A DNA stretch of 64,000 nt from NCBI GenBank assembly GCA_963693085.1, contig OY856409.1, positions 659,600,591-659,664,590 on the forward strand. The letters are read 5' to 3'. The position numbers and the translations under genes were made by a program. Under the pieces are notes generated by a model. It searched no databases, was not told where the DNA came from, and saw only the letters and a program-made list of their open reading frames with translations. The DNA is from Alisma plantago-aquatica. Taxonomy: Eukaryota > Streptophyta > Magnoliopsida > Alismatales > Alismataceae. How positions within the stretch are numbered: position 1 is the stretch's first letter; each line of letters starts with the position of its first letter. Below, in pieces: positions 34,497 through 47,572 of this stretch.

Positions 34497-36179
34497 GCAC
34501 TACAAAAGTGGAAGAGGGGTGAGGCAGTTGTAAGGCTTGGGCAATGGAGTAAGAAAGATAACAAAGATTGGAATGGTTGTGTCAGTGGCATACTAACAAA
34601 AAATGTGCTGCAATTGGTATTTTCTCGTATTAGATCAGACATTAGATAAGAGACATGAGATTCCAAGACTAACTAATATTTTACGTACAACACACTAGGA
34701 TTTTGAATGAATCGAGCTAGACAGCCCCTTAGAGTTTGATTTCTTGTAATGTCTTTTTCTAGATGTGCTCGTGTTAAATTGTCACTGGCATAACGGTCGA
34801 CACTTCAGATTGTTTTTCTAATAGTACAGAAAGATCAAATTGTCAAAACGTTGTTCTGATTCTTCTTTCGAATTCAGTGGGAGAGAGAAAAAAGATCCAG
34901 ACTCATGACGCTGCCACCCCTTGCATCTTGAAAGTTGAAGTTGAACACCGACGGCAGAAGTCGAGCACATGTGGAATTATAACTCAGGATACCATGCCCC
35001 CTTCATGTGGAGAAATCGTGGGTCCACATCGCATGTGCTGGCGTGGCACTGGAAATCTGATACTGTCGGTGATGGATCTGATATCGGAGCCCAGACAACA
35101 ATGCAAGTGAGTCGCTAGCGCCTAAGCTGTGGGCTACGATCACGTACGATCTGTCTCTTTTTGCTGTCACGGCCAATAGTTCGATCGTTCGATGGAAACT
35201 CAATGGAGAGGAAACCTCTCGTCGGCAGCCATCCGGGTGGGCACACATTTTTTTTTCTTTCATTGGTTGAATCCTGATGGATAGAAAGGCCTTCGACAGA
35301 CCCTAACTGGGGAGCGGTCCATTAAAAGTGATGATCAAACCCATTGGCAACATGCTTGTGATAAAAACTATCATATTGCCAGGGACAATGTTCAGTTATT
35401 GAAGGTGCACCTTGGAGTTTGAACTAAAATCAATTCATCCCGAGGAAGTATATAACAGGTGATGAGTGATTTGCACACTCCAAAGGTCCCTAATGAAAGG
35501 ATTGGGGGTTCCGGCCATACAAACAAACATTTATTGGTTTGCCACCCTCCCAAACGCCTAGGTCTTTGGAGGGGGTGAGGGAAACATCTTTCTCAATTAA
35601 TCCTAATAGGTGATGGAGAGTGCATTGAAAATTTCACCTTGAAGAGATTCATTTCTGGTTAAATTTTATACATCCTCCTAGGGCATTGGTTGAATGACAA
35701 TGTGTGAGTGATTGCAAGCAAGCAAGGGCTAGTCCACTAGACTAAGGATGACCCTCTTAGATGTGGATGTGGATGTGGATGTTAGGATTTTGTCTCTTAT
35801 CCTAATTGGATAAGAAATAATATCTAACAATATTAGAAAAGTGCAAATTAATATTAGACTTGGAATCCAAGACAGTATTTCCTTATCATTTTCTATTGTC
35901 ATTTCATAATCCCTATAGAATAGAAGTATCTCTAATATTTTCTACCGGGAGTCTCTATCTATAAATATGGGTAGACACTGTTAGAATACGGTGCACCGAT
36001 GTGTGTGGGTTTCAATATGTAGTAACTTTGGGTGTGACAACATGGGACAACATTGTGGTCAAAGATGGGAAACCACAAAAGATAGCCAAAGCCTTTGGGT
36101 GTATCCATGTATTGAACTGCTAGATTGGGTTATCACATTTCACGTCCCAAAATCTATATATAATGTGATATAGATGAAT
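34497..36179. other. Non-coding stretch without recognisable genes
   Basis: Short ORFs at 34461-34666, 34877-35110 and 35003-35263 show no family features. A small (ATGTGG)n run lies at about 35759-35779. A possible LTR-like segment from 35780 (TGTTAGG, TATA near 35960) has no matching target duplication and was not called. Confidence 0.35.
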
Positions 36180-36690
36180 TGCTTCTATATCATGGTTCCA
36201 CATCAATATTATTAGCAATTTTCTTCTTCATTATTCTTTTATCATAATGATTGTTTTATATTTATTCTAACATGAAATTTATTCAACAAAATTAAGTAAA
36301 AATCGTTGAAGGGTTTAGAGGATTCCTTATATCAAATGTGACTATAATAAATGTTTGACAAATGACTAGTAACATCCTCTATCTATCACAATTAATCATA
36401 TGTGTAATCATACATTGTCTCTTGCAAATGTAATCATTCATCTTAGAGCATTCAGACATAGGATTTCCATAAACTAGTTCATGATGTTTTAAAACTACAA
36501 CATTATGCTTTTAATTTCTTGACACATAACTTATTTTTCATGGATTTTAAAAGTTTATATTTTTCAGGTGATATAATTAAAATTTGCCTAGTTGGGAAAA
36601 TGTTTTTTTGATCCCCACCCATCAGGATATGGATGCATCCACATGACCACATAGTTTTATGATCTCTTCATCCCATAGAGTTAGCTGGAC
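36180..36690 (+). repeat. Diverged duplication, copy 1
   Basis: It resembles 37490-38040 with many substitutions and indels. Shared blocks include TTAAGTAAAAATCG (37668), AATGTAATCATTCATCTTAGAGCA (37789-37812), GGATGCATCCA (37986) and TTCATCCCATA.AGTTAGC (38019-38038). The similarity ends at AGTTAGC, where the CACTA element begins in copy 2. Confidence 0.6.
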
Positions 36691-37489
36691 TAGGGTGCCT
36701 ACTGAGCAGTTGACCCCTGGTTGGGCCACGTCAGTTAGGGACTAGTGTTAGCTCAGTCTCCTAGCGCCCTTTCTTCTTTGAATCATTCCATTTTTCATAG
36801 GTGCCGACAAACATCACAATAAGAGACATCATTGACCTTTATTCTCTACTTAGAGCATGGTGGCTTGACTATGAGTTCTCCTCGTGGTTGTGGTGGTGAC
36901 ACGAATCAAAGAGGCAAAACTAAATAGTTGTGGGGATTCCTAGATTCATTGCGGCGAACATATTTATGGGTTTACAAAAAATATGCCAAATATTGCAACA
37001 TTTTGTGATGGGAGTAATTCCTTCTCTAAAGTTATAGAAATCGTGACACCCCTTGAATAACTCCATGCCAACATTCCATTTTAGTGAGAAACATAGAGTG
37101 TTATCCCTCAAGCCTTCATCTATAACATAGGTTGGATTAGACAACCATAAATCAAAATAACTATAGATATATAAATACCAGTGTAAATCTTGGTTCATAT
37201 CCTACACAATGAGTCATAAAATATTAGGTTCACCTTATCACTAGAGTCGAGATTGGAGGGATTGTTATTGATCCTTATCAATTTTTATGCTCAAGGACCA
37301 TATTCTTATATTTAACATCATTAATATATATATGATTTTGTTAATATCCAGTTTTAATGATGAAATTTAGGTTTTTCCATGTGTTTAGTTTCTAGATTGG
37401 TTTATTAAATAGAAAATATTAAAGTCTAAAGATTACATTATCTATATGAACTTCTTGTAACATTAAAGTCCCAAATCTATATCATTAAA

Positions 37490-38040
37490 AAATTTCTTCC
37501 TTATTAGCCTTTTAGGATAACCATTCTCTCTATATTCCAATATGGAATTTATTCAAAGTACTAAAGTAAAGATAGATATTCTCTTCAAAGACATCTGATA
37601 AAACTGGAACAATACAGAGAATATTAGAATGAACTCTATCAGGGATGACATGCACCAAAGTAAAAATCGATAGATGTTTGGATAACTCCCTATATCACAT
37701 TAGGACTAAACCAATGTTGGAGAAATTATTAAAAATACATGTCATTTGCTTTAATTAATCATCCATCTATATATATTCTCCCTCACAAAAGTAAATATTC
37801 ATGTTAGAGCACTAAAACAAAAATCTAGGATATCTGCAATGTATCTCATAATGGTAACATATTTGTATTTTTGACTTGGCCTTATTTTCTATATTTTACA
37901 CAAGACACATTTTTTTTCAGGTATAGTTAAATTATTTACCTAAATGGAGAAAACTATTTTGTTGATTTCCTCCATCGAGGACGGGATGCATCCATGTTTC
38001 CACCCACCACTATGATCCATTCATCCCATACAGTTAGCAA
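37490..38040 (+). repeat. Diverged duplication, copy 2, abutting the CACTA element
   Basis: This is the partner of 36180-36690. The stretch between the copies (36691-37489) is AT-rich and unassigned. It ends at CAGTTAGCAA; the next base starts the inferred left end of the CACTA element. Confidence 0.6.
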
Positions 38041-38186
38041 CACCAATACAAATACTATCTCTAGCGTCGGTTAAAACAACCCTATAACATCGATTACAGA
38101 CTGACACTTAAGTGTGACACTACAGTCACAGGTCTAAGGCGTCAGTTATTTGGGGGGGGGGGGCAAAACCAACAATGGAGATCTAA

Positions 38187-41100
38187 TGTAACAGACCAAA
38201 ACCTAGCCCTCTTGACCCTGATCATATGTCTTGGATGATTGTTAGCTTAGTTCTTTTGGCTTAGCCAAACACGATTAAGGTTTTAGACCTAAAAGATGTT
38301 TAGTATAAACTAATGAGCTAATGTATGATTAAATCACCCTAAGATAACCTAAAATATTCACATTAGTCTTAGGCCAATAATGGACACCTAAAATATCTCA
38401 ATAATAATACCTTCAGTGCTAGTATGAAAATAAGGAGTATAATTAGTTGGATAACCAGGTTAATAGAAAAATAATATTATAATGGACCATAATAATATAA
38501 GTGAGATATATTCTAAAAAGAATTCTCAAAAGTGGAATCTAAGTTAAGAATCATGTTCCTTGGGTCCCAATTGCCTTGGGAGTCAAGTTTCACATTATTC
38601 ACATAATAATAATTAAGTTCATTCAATTTGGAAAGAGAAGATATGCGTTATTCCCAAACTATCAAATAAAATATTAAATGACCCAAAAGAAAAAAATAAT
38701 CTTGGATTCATAATTTACATAATAAAAATAGCCTTTGGGTGAATTTTCATCCAATTTGGAAGATGTTTGATTAAAAGATGAAATCAGGAAAGAAAAAGTG
38801 TGTAGAACTTTCAAAATATCAAATAAATGTACAAACAACTAAAACATGTAAAATTGATGGAAAATTCGTATCTAACACATTAAATATGACTTGTGGGTGA
38901 AGTTTCATCAAAATTGGAGAATTATATAATCATTAATGCATGAGGAAAGAGAAAATAGGATTTGATTTATTTAACACATCAAAAGTTATCAAAAGGCAAA
39001 TCTAGTTGCATAATCAGAATCTACATGCCTTAATTGGCCTCTGTACAAAATTTCACTTAATTTGGATAATGTTTGGACCCTCAATTTGATTTGGGAAAAA
39101 AATACAGAGTAAAAACTTTAATTTGGTAAATGTTGTGTTTAATACGGTCAATTTGCTAAAGTGTCTGGTTCTTTTCTCTGTCATGCCCCTTCTTTCCTAT
39201 TCCTATGTGCAATTTCTGATCCAATGACCCACAGTTCCACCACATTTTCCTCACAATACCTGGGTCTATCCAACGATCCCAGCTTTCTTTCCCTCGCCCG
39301 GTGTTTCCTTTCTCATGATGCTATAGTAGCTGTGATTTCCTCATTGTTCTATCTCACTCCCCTCAGCACCTTTCTCTTCCTTTTCACTTCCTTTGGTTTC
39401 CTCTCTAGTTTCTAATTTGTTTGACCCCAAACTCTAGGGATTTCCTCATCCCAACATCCTAGTCAACTAGGGACTTTGTCGGTCCCCTGTTTCCCATTGT
39501 CAATGGGATTCTTAGTCGCTTCGTGGCTTTGCAGCTATATAGGACCCTACCCAAGCCATCTTTGACACACCTGAAGCCATCTCTAAGCCTTCATTAGGCT
39601 CTGGTTGCTCCATATCTACCCCCCATCTTCGACAGTGAGTGCTTGTTCAACAAAGCTTGTCGACATCATTTTGAAGGTGGGGTCTCGTCGTGAGGGTGCG
39701 GTTTGCACCCTGAAGCCTTAAAAAACCTTTTTTTGGCATCGATTTTTCCTACTGAGGTATTTATCCATGTTTCCTTCTTTATCCATTGTTCTTGACCTCC
39801 GAATGAATCTATGATCTTCTGACCACCAGCAACACTGATTTCTTCATCTGTAGCTTCACAATGCTCGTGAAAACTCATCTTGCACCTTGAATCGTTCTGA
39901 TTTGTTTTCATTGTGTGGATATGGTCTTTGCCCCTTTTGAAGCCATGTCGTAGGGCCAACTTAGCACTCTTATCGATCTTGGGTACTGAACCTTGGGTCT
40001 TTAATTTTGGGGGAAATCAGGGATCTCAATCCGGTTCTCAGTTGTCGAGTTTCTCCTCAGATCCTTGTTTTTATTCAGTCGCCTTGAAGCCTGGGATCGG
40101 GATTGCTAGTTCCATCGTGGGAGGTAAAAGGCGAGGAAGATGATCCCTGAATGTTTTACATATTCACCCTTAGTGTTAAATTGATCCATGTCATGCCACC
40201 AAGGGCTCTTTGGTCATATCACCCTAGTTTTTGCTTTCCTTGAACATGAGTCACGTTGGGTGCCCACCCGGACGAGTTGGCCTCTATTTATTAGGCCAAC
40301 TCAGCAAAGTTGGGCCTTTGACCAAATTATCTTGGCTGATTTTTGAAAATTTGTAACTAAATATTTATAGCTATAAAATAAAATAAAATATGCTCCAAGA
40401 TCAGAAAAATATGAGCTTTCTAATGATACAAGTTTTGTTGCCAAAATCTAATGTTGAAAATATGTGATTTTAATGGTTTTTCCTAAATAAGTGATAACTT
40501 GCAAAATTCATAAAAAATAATATACAAGTCAAAAAAATATAATAAAATATGTTCTAAACTCAGAAAAAGATACTAAAACACGGCATGAATTTGATAACCT
40601 AATTCACTAATACCAAAAAGGATATTTTTAGGGTTTTGAATAATTAATGAAAGCCTAACCCTAATTGTACATATATGCATCATAGGTGTTTTGGAGACCT
40701 AGACTTGGATCTAGGACTATCTTTGGACTATTTGGATTCTTTAGTAAGGTATGTTTGCATCTCCTATTTTTCACTTGAGAAATGAGCCTATGTTTATTCC
40801 TTCTCTTGGTCCTATGGACATTAGCCTACACAGTATCTTGTTCTTTTGGAAAACATGCTTCATGTGAAGTACCTTACATTGTAGTTGATCTTATGATCAT
40901 TGTTTGACATTCTCTTGGTCTCTTTCTTATACATTGTTCATGTTGGAATACTATTTGATGACATGTGATGTCTTTCGCCTACTTATGAGGTGGATGTATA
41001 TGTTGGTCACTTTTGTGGTGACTACTTTGTATAATCTGACTATGCTTTATACTTGCCACTACATTAAACATGCTATGCATTTCAATAGCACTAGAGTAGT

Positions 41101-41944
41101 GTAATTGTATTGGTTTTTGGATAGATGTGTATTTCCTACTCAAGCAGTGTGCTCTTATTAGAATTGGGATGGAGGTGGCCCCATACCCGAGTTTTGGGTT
41201 TGTGAGGCTTGGCCCACTTTTATATTGGGAGTTGGTAGTATGTAATCTCTATCAGGTTTCAAGTTTGTGAGACTCGTCCGACTTTGTTGTTATATTGTTT
41301 TAGGGTTATATTGTTTTAGGTAATCTCTATCATGTAGGTTGCTATGGGTTTTGTGCCCAAAAATATTATGTGTGCTTATGTGGCACAATTTTATTATTTT
41401 AAAGGCGAGTATCTTTTTTATCGTGAATCTTTCTTTTACGCCCGATTGGGTGGTACTTTTATTTTTCATGGGAATCCTTTATATTTGTTATCCTTTATTC
41501 CATAATATTGCTCAATTTTCTATTAGCATGCACATACCATCCTTTGTTGATGTCATCTACTTTTCTCTTCTTGTTGGGGTATGCTTCCAACCCTTGGTGA
41601 AGGACTTGGATGATAAAGCATGAAGTTTTGGACTAGCTTAAGAAGATAAAGCTTGGAGACAATATTTTTATGGTTTGGATTTCCATCTACTGAGATCCAT
41701 AAGTTGTACCTTTTAAAAAACCCTTTTGGGAGATGGTTATGATGTACTTTTGTAACATTGTGATAAATTGAATATAGTCAATATCTTTCTTTTGCTGCTA
41801 GACTTTCATTGTTTTGAATACCATTAATAATATTTGAAAATTTTACACCCACTCCCGCATATCTTTTGTGTGTGTTTGGACTGTAGGTTCTATTCTTCAA
41901 ATTTTTAATAGGGAGTTGATTTCCTCAGGGTCCCACTCCTTACA
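38187..41944 (+). repeat. Solo LTR of a gypsy-type element (3.76 kb)
   Basis: It starts TGTAACAGACC and ends CCACTCCTTACA (TG...CA), flanked by TCTAA (38182-38186) and TCTAG (41945-41949), a 5-bp target duplication with one mismatch. CACTA subterminal repeats continue on both sides, and no primer binding site or coding region follows, so this is a lone LTR left by LTR-LTR recombination. A TATA-like TATATAG at 39536-39542 sits in a GC-richer block. ORFs at 39161-40143 lie in the transcribed part and show no protein family. Confidence 0.72.
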
Positions 41945-42340
41945 TCTAGCCTCGGTTCTGATGCTAAGAAACTAACACATATAGAAGTCTGAGTCATCGG
42001 TTATTGGAAAAAGCTGACATCACAAAAGCCATACCAGGTCACATTTGTAACCGGTAAAGGACCCTACATCATCAGTTTTGAAACAAGACACATATTTATC
42101 ATTTAAGTCATCAATTTCAACTCATAAAACCAATGATTAAGATGTACAGTGACAGTTAAATCAAGTAAACTGATGACTATGATGTGTTGTCTAGCACAGA
42201 CGTTTTGTCCTGCACAGTCGTTTTAGTTTTTTTCCTTTGATGTTGGTTATATTACTAAAACCGACGACTCATGCCTAAACAGTTGATTTTATTTAACAAC
42301 CGACGACTATGTTTTTTTAAAGAAAAGGCCTGCAGACCTA
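41945..42340. repeat. CACTA left subterminal repeats (inner part)
   Basis: Repeated motifs such as CATCGGTTATTGG, CATCAGTTTTG, CTGATGACTATGATG and AACCGACGACTATG occur in both orientations. With 38063-38186 they form the left subterminal array, which in CACTA elements is the binding region for the element's DNA-binding protein. Confidence 0.7.
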
Positions 42341-42372
42341 CTGCCCGACTGGTCAGCAGGATGCAAAACATG

Positions 42373-42398
42373 TAGTTCAAAACTAGTGTTTTGAACTA
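42373..42398. repeat. Perfect 11-bp inverted repeat with 4-bp loop
   Basis: TAGTTCAAAAC and GTTTTGAACTA flank TAGT. It lies between the subterminal array and the accessory gene of the CACTA element. Function unknown. Confidence 0.85.
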
Positions 42399-42779
42399 TA
42401 GGTTAACAACATCATATGAGTTTAGCTTTACAATAGGCCACTGAACCGATAATAACAGATGTAATATGCACATAATTTTATTCATTCTCCCATTCCATAT
42501 CATTACATGTGAAAACATAATTCTATTCATCTTCATATTCATTCACACACATGATACTTCATTTACATATACACCAATTCTATTCTCATGCCATGTAGAA
42601 ACACAATTCATTCATTCATCTTCACATTCACACACATGTATATAGATCGTCATTCACATATGCACTAATAATTTACTCGCATCAAATTTAAAGTTACAAT
42701 AAGTCATAAGCACCACATGTATATAGAAATAATGACATCAAAACTTAGAAAAATCATTCTTTAATCCCAATCAAAAATA

Positions 42780-44087
42780 AAGTTGACATCCTTTTTGAAG
42801 GCTTGAGCCCATTTCTCTCATATCTCATCTAGTTTTTATGTCATATAGGGCATTTTTATGTTTTTTAGCTTTCCTAGCGTATTGAAGTATTTCATTTTAA
42901 ACACTAATTTCTCTACGAGTAGAATTTTACCATTTTTGCAAATGCCTCAGTAGTTTTGGGGTTGGGTATATCTCCTGATTTATTTTGCCTCCCAGCTATT
43001 CACACATCATGGTGAGGTAGATGTCCAAGAGTAATAGAGGACTCAACAGTCCCAGGAGTAGGCTGCTGAGAAGAAGACACATGTAGTAGCTTTTTGTGAA
43101 TATTTGCATATTCACCTGGACCCATCACGTGGTTGTGCACATTCTTTGCATGCATTTCTCTTTGAGCATCACTTGCAGCCTGATTAGTAACAATCATCAA
43201 TAGTAATTAGTAAGTAAAGCATAACAATCAAGGTCAAGGTAAAATAGTGAATTCTTAAGAATGTTTTCAAAATGGGGGAGAGGTTTAATACCTTGAATTC
43301 ATCAAAAAAAATTCATAGAAACAAACACCTCAACGTCTCTAGGTCAAGATAGCTCCATTTCTCAGTGGTTGACTTCTTCCTCTTCTTAGCGTCTCATGTG
43401 TATAGTCTTGTCAGAGTTGTCTTATAATTTCTTCGTACCCTCCCAAAGTGTTGCATCACCTTTTTATGATGCAATCTTTGAATTAGTTCAAATATTATTC
43501 TCTGTAAATGTTCATATACTTAATGAAATATTATTAAAAATAGAATTGTAAATATCTTTAAAAATAGAATTGCAAATGTTAATACCTCACATATAGTTCT
43601 TTCCGTATGAAGCCTTTCTTGCTTTTACTAAATTTATGCCACGATTCACTACTACACTACAATGGTTACGAGTAATAATCCCTAGATATGCCACAAAAGA
43701 ATTGTGGTTCTTACCAAAAGGATTTCCTGCATCAATAAACTCAACAATAAACTTTTTTTCTGTTACACCTTTGTTGTACTAACTCGTTTGTCATAGTGAT
43801 GCCTTTTATTTTTTCACACGGACGATGTTGCCCATCAAGTTGAACAAGATCCTCAAGGCATACATCCTCAACCTAAAATTGACACAAAAATACATATCGG
43901 TCATAAATATATATAACTTATAAATGTGATAAAACAATACAACATACAACAAGATAGACATATTGTAAAATGCACATCTCTGTAATAAAATAATACAACT
44001 TATACTAGTGTTAAGATGCACATTGTGATGTTGTTCATCCTCATGGTAATCATCATCATGGTCATCATACTCATGGTCAGACGCCAT
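42780..44087 (-). pseudogene. CACTA accessory gene (TnpA-like / plant transposase family), broken
   Basis: The start is placed at ATG 44087, opening an acidic exon (MASDHEYDDHDDDYHEDEQH). After an intron-like gap the frame resumes near 43873 with VEDVCLEDLVQLDGQHRP and later F.DAGNPFGKNHNSFVAYLG (near 43745-43690), the conserved stretch of plant En/Spm-type accessory transposases (G.P.G.N...F...LG). Further matches are weak: an AQREMHAKN piece near 43150 and a KMKYFNTLGK.. piece near 42890. Stops and shifts interrupt it. The order, transposase first and then this gene on the same strand, fits CACTA elements. Confidence 0.6.
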
Positions 44088-44177
44088 ATGAAAAAATATC
44101 ATAAAAAAAATAGTCAAACAATGAAATATAAGATTGTAAATTGCACATCTAACATTTGAAAAAATAAAAGCATGCCT

Positions 44178-47100
44178 CTAATATTGAGATCTTTTACAAG
44201 TTAACATTCCCTCAGTGTGATCTCCATGCACATATAAGTTAGTGTCAGCTTCAATATTTGGTGTTGACAAACCAACTGAGAATAGAATGGACCCATCATA
44301 CTTTTCATAGTACTCTTCTTCATCTATAGGATCTGCAATGAACTACCTTTTACCATGAAGAACAACTGACCATTTTGTATTTTCACGATCATTGATATAA
44401 AATACATACTTCCTCTATGATGCCATTATGATTTCACCTTCTCATCAATCTTTTCAAAATTCATTAATGCGAAACCCATTTCACATCCACTACACTCCTT
44501 TGGTGTTATCAACCCAATTACACCTAAAGACTGAAATTTCGAAATCTATGTAGTCAAACTGCTATATGTCTTTAGTGACACTATAATATGACATTAAATC
44601 TTCACGTGGACTCTTATCCTTCGCATTAGAAAAAAAAGGAAGATGCTTGAAGGGTGACCCTAATGTTTTGGATGACACTCTTATCATCTTGATGATTTGT
44701 GTAATATGAAAACCTATTTATGTCAAACCCTTCATAAGACACAACATTCATTTTTGGTTTAAAGGCAAGACATTTGATATTTTTAGAAACATTAACTGGT
44801 GTTTGAGATAGTTAACTTAAGACCTTGTTTCAAACTACCTAATAAATGCCTTGTTATGCTCTCTTGCAAGCCACATTGAATTGGCTTGAGCATATCATTT
44901 CTTGATGAAATTGGTATGTTTAGTGATATAAACACTCACTCCATCAATGTTGTGTAAAATATACAAGTGAGATTGTTCTCACAGCTCATGACTGATTACT
45001 TTCACTCGTGCTCTTAAAGTCCCTTTTTCATAATAGTTCTTGATATTCTTATCGTTTATAAAAGCTTCATTACAAATCAGAAACTCATTGCAAAATTCCA
45101 TAACCTCCCTCACTAGATAACCCTCAATAATACTCCCTTCAGGCTAATAACGGTTTTAAAAATCACCTTTAAAAATACTCACGTGTGATTCAAAAGGATA
45201 CATCTAATGTAAGAAAATTGGTCCCAACATTTTCACTTCCCTAGTCAAATGGACAACAAGATGCACCATGATATCAAAGAATGAAGGAGGTAAATACATC
45301 TCAAACTGGAATAGGGTAACAACCACTTCTCTTTACAACTTATCAAGATTGACAAGATCAATAACTTTGTTGCATAGAGTGTTGAAGAAGATACAAAGTC
45401 TAGTGATTGCAAACCGTACATGCTTTGGCAGTATAGATTGAATTGCCATAGACAATATTTGTTGCATCAGAGTGTGACAATCATGAGATTTAATACATAT
45501 CAACTTCAAATCTTTCATTCATACCAGTCTACAAATATTGGAAAGAGTATCCTTGTGGTACCTTAACATTAACCAAGCACTTGCAAAAAGTGTTCTTCTA
45601 CTTTGTAGACATCATGTAACAAGCATGAGGTAAATATGTTTTTCAATCACTCCTAACCACTTATGTTAATTTTTTTCTTATTCACATTTCACATAGGTCC
45701 ATTCTATATTTGATTCCATATTTAGTCTTATTTGGTATATTCAATCAAGTACTAATGATGTTATCACAAACATTTTTCTCAACATGCATGGCATCGATAC
45801 AATGCCTAATTGCCAAAGAACTCCATTAAGGAAGATCCCATAATATTGACCTCTTCTTGAAAAAAGATTTTTAACTCTGTATGGGAATAGTACATTTTGA
45901 TCTCTTACCAAATCCATTAAAAAAATATTTTACTGTTTCATAAACAACCTCCCCTAATATAGGTTTAGGGGCACTACGTTCCTCATTCGATCCATTGAAT
46001 GCTTTGTGCCACCTTCAGTAAGGATGAACTTTTGTAAGAAACCTTCTATGACCAAGATATATAGTCTTCCCACCATGTTTTTTCATATTGAATCATTGTT
46101 CTCTTCAACATATAGGGCATGCTTTGGATCCTTTTACAATATATCCAGACAAATTCCCATATGTTGGAAAGTCATTAATAGTGCAAAACAACATAACATA
46201 CAAATGAAATGTCTCTCTATGCAAAGCATCATAGGTCATCACACCTTCTCCCTAGAGTATATTTAAGTCATTATTCAGAGGTTCAAACTAACCATAGATA
46301 TCATTTCCAGGTTGTTTAGGGCCCGACATTAACAATGACATCATGACGCACATATTTTTCATACACAACCAGGGAGAAAGATGGTATATAACAATCATAA
46401 CATGCCAAGTGCTATGTTGGTTGATCAATGTACCATATGGATTCATCCCATCAGTACAAATATCAAGTCTTATATTCTTGACTTCTCACCAAATTCAGGG
46501 CATAATAAATCAATCTTCGTCCACTGTGAGGAATCAAACACATGTTGTAGGATCCCATTATTATTTTTCTTAACCTCTACAAGCCACCTTAAATTCTCTA
46601 CATCCATCAGAATAGATAACATGCATAGAAACTATGGTATTATAGGTAGATACCACATCACCTTGGTAGGAAAGCCAGTTTTGGACTTCTCCGAAGTTGT
46701 CATTTTATACCTTGATGCTCCACATTTTGACAATCTTTCAAATCGACATAGTCCTTTTGAAATAACACATAGTAATTTACGCACACATGTATCTTCTTAG
46801 CCTTCTTTACCATTGGGTATAACATTTTCTTTAATTTGTATGTTGAGATTGGAAGTTTGTTGCCTTCAGAAAGAATTTTTTCCAACAAAGACAACAATGA
46901 CATGAAGCTTATGTCACTCCATCTAGGTTAGCCTTCATATTATACAATCTCAACACATCGCTCAGCTTTATAAACTTAGTACAACCTTTCTATAATGGTC
47001 TCTTAGCATCATGCAAAATGTTCCTAAATAAGGAAGGTGGATCAGTGTGCTTTATCCCATAACTATCTAGCATCACATCCACCATGTCTATTGGAATTGG

Positions 47101-47418
47101 TTTGTTCACATCTACATCATTAGCGACAATTTCATCCACAACACAAGTATTATTGTTGACATCTACTGATCTCATGGTTGGAATCTCTTCATGCCAGTAC
47201 CATTATGTATAGCCCTATACATTCCCGTTGCACATGACATGAATTTTGATTTCGTCACTAGTGTTGACTTTCAAGTTTTTATCACAATGCCTACATGGAT
47301 AATAGAACATATCTTTAAGTTGTTTCCTATGTTCCTCTACAAATCTTATAAATTGATCAAGACCAGTAATAAACTCCGGGGTGTAGCAATTTGGAATGGA
47401 TATCCATGATCTATCCAT
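44178..47418 (-). pseudogene. CACTA TNP2-type transposase, broken
   Basis: It begins MDRSWI at 47418, the signature start of the plant transposase-associated domain (to about 47215: GLDQF, C.HC). The TNP2 transposase region follows at about 46903-45650, with LLEKILSEGNKLP and KKIH.C.N. near its start. A DUF4218-type region (about 45535-45130) is well kept: SHDCHTLMQQ, LPKHVRFAITRLC, PPSFFDIMVHL. A DUF4216-type region (about 44430-44200) has KWSVVLHGK. The frame stops at 44178-44180. Numerous stops and several shifts make it inactive. The transposase would cut the element at its CACTA ends. Confidence 0.85.
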
Positions 47419-47439
47419 TCTATGATCAAAGACAAACCA

Positions 47440-47572
47440 TGTATTAGGGTTTAGGGTTTACATATAGATTAGGGTTATTATTTTGGATTTAGGGATAAGG
47501 GTTTATAGATTAGGGTTTATGGTTTACATATTAGGGTTTATGGTTTACATATTAGGGTTTAGGGTTCAGTAA
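47440..47572 (-). repeat. Telomere-like TTTAGGG/telo-box cluster before the transposase start
   Basis: About nine TTAGGGTTTA- or TTAGGGTTA-like units lie 20-155 bases upstream of the transposase ATG. On the coding strand they read AAACCCTAA, the plant telo-box. The array is irregular, with longer units containing ATGGTTTACATA, so it is not a plain telomere tract. Confidence 0.75.

Noticed and set aside
35780..36272. Possible small copia solo LTR: TGTTAG start, CTAACA end, TATA near 35960
   Set aside because: No matching 5-bp duplication at the ends, and the 36180-36690 duplication crosses the presumed right border.
38152..38163. Twelve-G run in the CACTA arm
   Set aside because: Single homopolymer in subterminal repeats; no further structure seen.
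39161..40143. Open frames of 76-97 codons
   Set aside because: They lie inside the solo LTR's GC-richer part and show no protein family.
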